From Streptomyces sp. XD-27 (GTDB lineage: Bacteria > Actinomycetota > Actinomycetes > Streptomycetales > Streptomycetaceae), in NCBI RefSeq assembly GCF_030553055.1, contig NZ_CP130713.1, positions 1,612,001-1,676,000 on the forward strand: a DNA stretch of 64,000 nucleotides, given 5' to 3'. Below the pieces are notes generated by a model. The model was not told where the DNA came from, made no database searches, and was given only the letters and a program-made list of their open reading frames with translations. Shown here piece after piece: positions 59,497 through 64,000 of this stretch (its first letter is position 1; every line of letters starts with the position of its first letter). Both the position numbers and the translations under genes were made by a program.

Positions 59497-60753
59497 CTAC
59501 CCGAAGAAGTCCCGTACGTGCTCCAGGCCCTCGACCAAGGCGTCCACCTCGGCCGGCGTGGAGTACAGATAGAAAGACGCTCGCGTGGTCGCCGGAATTC
59601 CGTACCGCAGGCAGACCGGCCGGGCGCAGTGGTGGCCCACCCGGACCGCGATGCCCTGCTCGTCGAGCACCTGGCCCACGTCGTGCGGGTGGATGTCGCC
59701 GAGCGTGAAGGAGATCGCGGCGCCGCGGTCCTCGGCCGTGGTGGGGCCGATGATCCGCAGGTCGGGGACCTCCAGCAGGCGGCGGACGGCGTACTCCGTC
59801 AGCGCGTGCTCATGGGCCTGGATGTTCTCCATGCCGATCGCGGTGAGGTAGTCCACGGCCGCGCCGAGGCCGACGGCCTGGGCGATCGGGGGCGTACCGG
59901 CCTCGAACTTGTGCGGCGCCGGGGCGTAGGTGGAGGAGTGCATCGAGACGGTCTCGATCATCTCGCCGCCACCGAGGAACGGCGGCAGGTCCTCCAGCAG
60001 CTCCTGGCGGCCCCACAGCACGCCGATGCCGTCCGGGGCGCACATCTTGTGGCCGGTGAAGGCCACGAAGTCGGCCTGGAGCGCCTGGACGTCCAGCGGC
60101 ATGTGCGGCGCGGCCTGCGAGGCGTCGACGACCACGAGCGCCCCGACCTCCTGGGCGCGGCGCACGATCTCCTCGACCGGGTTGACCGTGCCCAGGATGT
60201 TGGAGACCAGCACGAACGAGACGACCTTGGTCTTCTCGGTGATGATCTCGTCGATGTTGGACAGGTCGAGACGGCCGTCGTCGGTGAGGCCGAACCACTT
60301 CAGCTTCGCGCCGGTGCGCTGCGCGAGCAGCTGCCACGGAACGATGTTGGAGTGGTGCTCCATCTCCGTGATGACGATCTCGGTCTCGTGGTTCACCCGG
60401 TACGGCTCGTCGGCCCAGCCGAGCATGTTCGCCACGAGGTTGAGCGACTCCGAGGCGTTCTTGGTGAAGATCACCTCGTCGCGGCTGGGCGCGTTGATGA
60501 AGGCGGCGACCTTGTCGCGGGCGCCTTCGTACAGCGCCGTGGCCTCCTCGGCGAGGACGTGCACGCCGCGGTGGACGTTGGCGTTGTGCCGCTCGTAGTA
60601 CTCGTTGAGCGCGTCGAGCATCTGGCGCGGCTTCTGCGAGGTCGCCGCGTTGTCCAGGTACACGATCTTCTTGCCGTCGTGGACCACGCGGTCCAGGATC
60701 GGGAAGTCCTTGCGAATCGCCTCGGTGTCGAGGAGGCCCGGCAGCTTTGTCAC
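59497..60753 (-). CDS. sufS: cysteine desulfurase SufS
   Basis: The 418-residue class V PLP enzyme takes sulfur from cysteine for Fe-S assembly. Motifs: YLDNAATSQKPRQML near the N-terminus, VVVDASQAAPHMPLD, the PLP lysine in FVAFTGHKMCAPDGIGVLWG, and the persulfide cysteine in RVGHHCARPVCLRYG. GTG 60753 overlaps the sufC stop as GTGA. It works with SufU next to it. Confidence 0.94.
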   Translation of the reverse strand: MTKLPGLLDTEAIRKDFPILDRVVHDGKKIVYLDNAATSQKPRQMLDALNEYYERHNANVHRGVHVLAEEATALYEGARDKVAAFINAPSRDEVIFTKNASESLNLVANMLGWADEPYRVNHETEIVITEMEHHSNIVPWQLLAQRTGAKLKWFGLTDDGRLDLSNIDEIITEKTKVVSFVLVSNILGTVNPVEEIVRRAQEVGALVVVDASQAAPHMPLDVQALQADFVAFTGHKMCAPDGIGVLWGRQELLEDLPPFLGGGEMIETVSMHSSTYAPAPHKFEAGTPPIAQAVGLGAAVDYLTAIGMENIQAHEHALTEYAVRRLLEVPDLRIIGPTTAEDRGAAISFTLGDIHPHDVGQVLDEQGIAVRVGHHCARPVCLRYGIPATTRASFYLYSTPAEVDALVEGLEHVRDFFG

Positions 60754-61514
60754 AGGGTTGCGCCGCCCTTCACATATGCCTCGTAGCCCTCGGCCTCCAG
60801 CTTGTCGGCGAGCTCAGGGCCGCCGGACTCGGCGATACGTCCGGCCGCGAAGACGTGGACGTGGTCCGGCTTGATGTAGCGCAGGATGCGCGTGTAGTGG
60901 GTGATCAGCAGGGTGCCGACCTCGCCGGTCTCGCGGACGCGGTTGACGCCCTCGGAGACGATGCGCAGCGCGTCGACGTCCAGGCCGGAGTCGGTCTCGT
61001 CGAGGATCGCGATCTTCGGCTTGAGCAGCTCCAGCTGGAGGATCTCGTGGCGCTTCTTCTCACCGCCGGAGAAGCCCTCGTTGACGTTGCGCTCGGCGAA
61101 GGCGGGGTCCATGTGGAGACGCTCCATGGCCTCCTTGACCTCCTTCACCCAGGTGCGCAGCTTCGGGGCCTCGCCGCGGATGGCGGTGGCGGAGGTGCGC
61201 AGGAAGTTGGAGACGGAGACGCCGGGCACCTCGACCGGGTACTGCATGGCGAGGAAGACGCCGGCGCGGGCGCGCTCGTCGACGGACATCTCCAGGACGT
61301 CCTCGCCGTCGAGGGTGACGGTGCCACCGGTGACGGTGTACTTCGGGTGACCCGCCAGCGAGTACGCGAGGGTGGACTTGCCGGAGCCGTTGGGGCCCAT
61401 GATGGCGTGGGTCTCGCCCTGCTTCACGGTCAGGTCGACGCCGCGCAGGATCTCGCGCGGACCGTTCTCGGCCTCGACGGAGACGTGCAGGTCGTGGATC
61501 TCAAGCGTTGCCAT
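60750..61514 (-). CDS. sufC: Fe-S cluster assembly ATPase SufC
   Basis: The 254-residue ABC-type ATPase powers the SufBCD scaffold. Walker A is MGPNGSGKSTLAYSL near residue 38, signature FSGGEKKRHEILQLELLKP and Walker B AILDETDSGLDVDALRIV. No membrane helices: it is soluble. ATG 61514 is 7 bases after the Rieske gene. Confidence 0.95.
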   Translation of the reverse strand: MATLEIHDLHVSVEAENGPREILRGVDLTVKQGETHAIMGPNGSGKSTLAYSLAGHPKYTVTGGTVTLDGEDVLEMSVDERARAGVFLAMQYPVEVPGVSVSNFLRTSATAIRGEAPKLRTWVKEVKEAMERLHMDPAFAERNVNEGFSGGEKKRHEILQLELLKPKIAILDETDSGLDVDALRIVSEGVNRVRETGEVGTLLITHYTRILRYIKPDHVHVFAAGRIAESGGPELADKLEAEGYEAYVKGGATL

Positions 61515-61521
61515 GGGTGCC

Positions 61522-61845
61522 TCAGGACTCCTGGGTGACGGAGACGAGCACGTCGTCCCCTTCGATCTTTACGGGGTAAACGGGGACGGGGCGCGTCGCG
61601 GGCAGGCCGGACGGCTTGCCGGTGCGCAGGTCGAAGCTGGAGCCGTGCAGCCAGCACTCGATGGCGCAGTCCTCGACCTCGCCCTCGGAGAGGGAGACGT
61701 TCGCGTGCGAGCAGATGTCGTTGATCGCGAACACCTCGCCCTCGGTGCGGACGAGCGAGACCGGCGTGCCGTCGATCTCGACACGCTTGGGCGTGTCCTC
61801 CTCCAGCTCGCTCAGCGCGCAGACGCGGACAAAGGCTGCGGTCAT
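61522..61845 (-). CDS. Rieske-type ferredoxin within the suf operon
   Basis: The 107-residue protein has a Rieske [2Fe-2S] domain: CSHANVSLSEG (Cys-x-His) and CWLHGSSFDLRTGKPSGLPA (Cys-x-x-His). It is annotated in relatives as a non-haem iron dioxygenase ferredoxin subunit but, sitting between sufD and sufC in actinobacteria, more likely donates electrons to, or is loaded by, the Suf machinery. ATG 61845 overlaps the sufD stop (ATGA). Confidence 0.9.
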   Translation of the reverse strand: MTAAFVRVCALSELEEDTPKRVEIDGTPVSLVRTEGEVFAINDICSHANVSLSEGEVEDCAIECWLHGSSFDLRTGKPSGLPATRPVPVYPVKIEGDDVLVSVTQES

Positions 61846-63011
61846 GCTACGGACGCCTCCAGCTCTGCCTCGATCTTGGCGAGCAGACGCTCCTCGACGT
61901 CCGGCAGGCCGATCTGCTGGACCAGCTCGGCGAAGAAGCCGCGCACCACCAGGCGCCGGGCCTCGTCGGCCGGGATGCCGCGCGCCATCAGGTAGAACAG
62001 CTGCTCGTCCTCGAACCGGCCGGTGGCCGAGGCGTGGCCGGCGCCGACGATCTCGCCGGTCTCGATCTCCAGGTTCGGCACGGAGTCGACCCGCGCGCCG
62101 TCGGTGAGGACGAGGTTGCGGTTGAGCTCGTAGGTGTCGGTGCCCTCGGCGGCGGCCCGGATGAGGACGTCGCCGATCCAGACGGCGTGCGCGTCCTGGC
62201 CCTGCAACGCGCCCTTGTAGGCGACGTTGCTGCGGCAGTGCGGGGTGTCGTGGTCGATGAAGAGCCGGTGCTCCTGGTGCTGGCCGTTGTCGGTGAAGTA
62301 CAGGCCGTAGAGCTCGGCCTCACCGCCCGGGGCGCCGTAGACGACCCGCGGGTGGAGCCGGACCAGGTCGCCGCCGAAGGTGACCACGACGGACTTGAAG
62401 GTGGCGTCGCGGCCGACCAGCGCGGTGTGCTGGGCGACGTGCACGGCCGTGCGGTCCCAGTCCTGGACGGAGACCACGGTCAGCTTGGCGCCGTCGCCGA
62501 TGAGGTACTCGACGTTGGCGGCCACCGTCGCGTCGCCGGTGTGGTCGATGACCACGACGGCCTCGGCGAAGGCGCCGACCTCGACGACCAGGTGGCCGAA
62601 GGCGGTGCCGCCCTCGCCGTGCACGGAGACCCGCACCGGCTCGCTGAGCACCGCGTCCTTGGCGATGGAGACGACCGACGCCTTCTCGAAGGAGCTGTAC
62701 GCCTGGGCCGCGACCCGGTCCACCGGCTTGCCGGCCTTGCCCAGGCGCGCGTCGTCGCGGCCGACGGTCTCGACGGCGACGCCCTCGGGGGCGGTCACCT
62801 CGACCTTGATGCCGCCGTCGGCGACGGCGGTGCCGTCGTGCAGACCGCGCAGGCGCTCCAGCGGAGTGAAGCGCCACTCCTCTTCGCGCCCGTGCGGGAC
62901 CGGGAAGTCGGCCACGTCGTACGAGGCGGGGGCACTGACCCGCGCGTCGGCGGGCTGGCCCACCTCGATCGCACCGTCTGTGGTGCTGCCGGCCGGAATG
63001 GTTTCAGCCAT
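61842..63011 (-). CDS. sufD: Fe-S cluster assembly protein SufD
   Basis: The 389-residue SufD pairs with SufB and SufC to build Fe-S clusters. Seen: GREEEWRFTPLERLRGL near residue 40, SSFEKASVVSIAKDAVLSEPV in parts, the beta-helix LVVEVGAFAEAVVVIDHTGD, HRLFIDHDTPHCRSNVAYKG and the C-terminal GRFEDEQLFYLMARGIPADEARRLVVRGF in parts. ATG 63011 (MAETIPAG) is chosen by homology; ribosome site weak. It follows sufB by 59 bases. Confidence 0.93.
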   Translation of the reverse strand: MAETIPAGSTTDGAIEVGQPADARVSAPASYDVADFPVPHGREEEWRFTPLERLRGLHDGTAVADGGIKVEVTAPEGVAVETVGRDDARLGKAGKPVDRVAAQAYSSFEKASVVSIAKDAVLSEPVRVSVHGEGGTAFGHLVVEVGAFAEAVVVIDHTGDATVAANVEYLIGDGAKLTVVSVQDWDRTAVHVAQHTALVGRDATFKSVVVTFGGDLVRLHPRVVYGAPGGEAELYGLYFTDNGQHQEHRLFIDHDTPHCRSNVAYKGALQGQDAHAVWIGDVLIRAAAEGTDTYELNRNLVLTDGARVDSVPNLEIETGEIVGAGHASATGRFEDEQLFYLMARGIPADEARRLVVRGFFAELVQQIGLPDVEERLLAKIEAELEASVA

Positions 63012-63070
63012 GGCTGTCGTACTGCTCGCTTTCTGGGGAACGTCGTCGCGGAACGGGATGCGGACCGGCG

Positions 63071-64000
63071 TTAGCCGACCGCGCCTTCCATCTGCAGCTC
63101 GATCAGCCGGTTGAGCTCCAGTGCGTACTCCATGGGCAGCTCGCGGGCGATCGGCTCCACGAAGCCGCGCACGATCATCGCCATGGCCTCGAACTCGGTC
63201 ATACCGCGGCTCATCAGGTAGAAGAGCTGGTCGTCGCTGACCTTGGAGACGGTCGCCTCGTGGCCCATGGACACGTCGTCCTCGCGGACGTCCACGTACG
63301 GGTAGGTGTCCGAGCGCGAGATGGTGTCCACCAGCAGGGCGTCGCACAGGACGTTGGACTTGGAGCCCTCGGCGCCCTCGCCGATCTCGATCAGACCCCG
63401 GTAGGAGGTCCGGCCACCGCCTCGCGCCACCGACTTGGAGACGATGTTGGAGGAGGTGTTCGGGGCCATGTGGACCATCTTGGCGCCGGCGTCCTGGTGC
63501 TGGCCCTCACCCGCGAAGGCGATGGACAGGGTCTCGCCCTTGGCGTGCTCGCCCATCAGGTAGACGGCCGGGTACTTCATGGTGACCTTGGAGCCGATGT
63601 TGCCGTCGACCCACTCCATGGTCGCGCCCTCGTACGCCACGGCGCGCTTGGTGACCAGGTTGTAGACGTTGTTCGACCAGTTCTGGATGGTCGTGTAACG
63701 GCAGCGGGCGCCCTTCTTGACGATGATCTCGACGACCGCGGAGTGCAGCGAGTCCGACTTGTAGATCGGCGCCGTGCAGCCCTCGACGTAGTGGACGTAG
63801 GCGTCCTCGTCGACGATGATCAGCGTCCGCTCGAACTGGCCCATGTTCTCGGTGTTGATCCGGAAGTAGGCCTGGAGCGGGATCTCCACGTGCACGCCCT
63901 TCGGCACGTAGATGAACGAGCCACCGGACCACACGGCCGTGTTCAGCGCGGCGAACTTGTTGTCACCGGCCGGGATGACCGTGCCGAAGTACTCCTTGAA
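63071..64000 (-). CDS. sufB: Fe-S cluster assembly protein SufB (5' part beyond window)
   Basis: The last 309 codons of sufB are present; the frame is open to the window edge ([20 protein letters not shown]). Family sequence: [25 protein letters not shown] in parts, [21 protein letters not shown] with the conserved cysteine, [57 protein letters not shown] and [20 protein letters not shown]. It is the first visible gene of the suf operon; the promoter and any SufR-type regulator lie beyond the window. Confidence 0.94.
   Translation of the reverse strand, partial: FKEYFGTVIPAGDNKFAALNTAVWSGGSFIYVPKGVHVEIPLQAYFRINTENMGQFERTLIIVDEDAYVHYVEGCTAPIYKSDSLHSAVVEIIVKKGARCRYTTIQNWSNNVYNLVTKRAVAYEGATMEWVDGNIGSKVTMKYPAVYLMGEHAKGETLSIAFAGEGQHQDAGAKMVHMAPNTSSNIVSKSVARGGGRTSYRGLIEIGEGAEGSKSNVLCDALLVDTISRSDTYPYVDVREDDVSMGHEATVSKVSDDQLFYLMSRGMTEFEAMAMIVRGFVEPIARELPMEYALELNRLIELQMEGAVG

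Overview
The window is high-GC actinobacterial chromosome, almost certainly Streptomyces. Codons are strongly GC3-biased, GTG starts and 4-base stop/start overlaps (GTGA, ATGA) are common, and the gene sets are Streptomyces-type: a pit/cobalamin/ectoine block, an LAETG-anchored surface protein, Asp23/AmaP envelope genes, dapD and a suf operon. I see no rRNA, tRNA, CRISPR array, insertion sequence, integrase or phage module. Most of it reads as core chromosome.

Layout. 1-2.9 kb: the 3' part of a NACHT NTPase with C-terminal leucine-rich repeats (a bacterial NLR-like protein whose promoter and N-terminus lie outside the window) and a small membrane protein. 2.8-9.8 kb: a coupled lysoplasmalogenase/sterol-desaturase pair, a DnaQ-fold exonuclease with a BRCT domain, a Cys-rich mini-protein, SURF1, a GH15 glycosidase and an SDR without the usual YxxxK. 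9.9-13.5 kb: an Asp23/Gls24-AmaP envelope-stress operon with a divergent relative. 13.6-19.7 kb: enoyl-CoA hydratase, a tiny HTH protein, an ABC-F ATPase with a possible 7-codon leader peptide, an unknown HEAT-like protein and an alpha/beta hydrolase.

20.0-32.9 kb: a PiT phosphate transporter behind a PHO box, then a B12 riboswitch and a cobalamin cluster (cobD, cobQ, Mg/Co-chelatase-like, cobO, cobB/cbiA, cbiG C-domain, cbiX, cobC). 33.3-35.6 kb: LAETG-anchored protein and amidohydrolase. 36.0-39.4 kb: ectABCD for ectoine and hydroxyectoine, with an apparent 1-base frameshift in ectA and short tandem repeats in both ectA-ectB and ectB-ectC gaps. 39.5-49.2 kb: PLP enzyme, methyltransferase, aldehyde dehydrogenase with a divergent IclR regulator, a membrane protein fused by overlap to a two-component system, a purine permease, and a truncated beta-helix remnant. 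49.7-56.5 kb: tandem TerD protein, PhoX phosphatase, a second HEAT-like unknown related to the one at 17 kb, and a secreted endonuclease/exonuclease/phosphatase protein. 56.5-64 kb: dapA and dapD facing each other across one shared hairpin, then sufB(partial)-sufD-Rieske-sufC-sufS-sufU-sufT on the minus strand.

How it works together. Three genes for phosphate acquisition (PiT transporter, PhoX, secreted nuclease) each carry an 11-bp-periodic TTCA direct repeat like a PhoP (PHO) box, so they look like one regulon spread over 35 kb. The cobalamin genes sit under a B12 riboswitch and are tightly coupled. The suf genes are joined by repeated 4-base overlaps. The most interesting points for follow-up are the truncated NACHT-LRR gene with its base-composition change at the LRR boundary, the ectA frameshift, the leaderless leader peptide before the ABC-F gene, the three-site Pho regulon, and the pair of uncharacterised HEAT-like paralogues.
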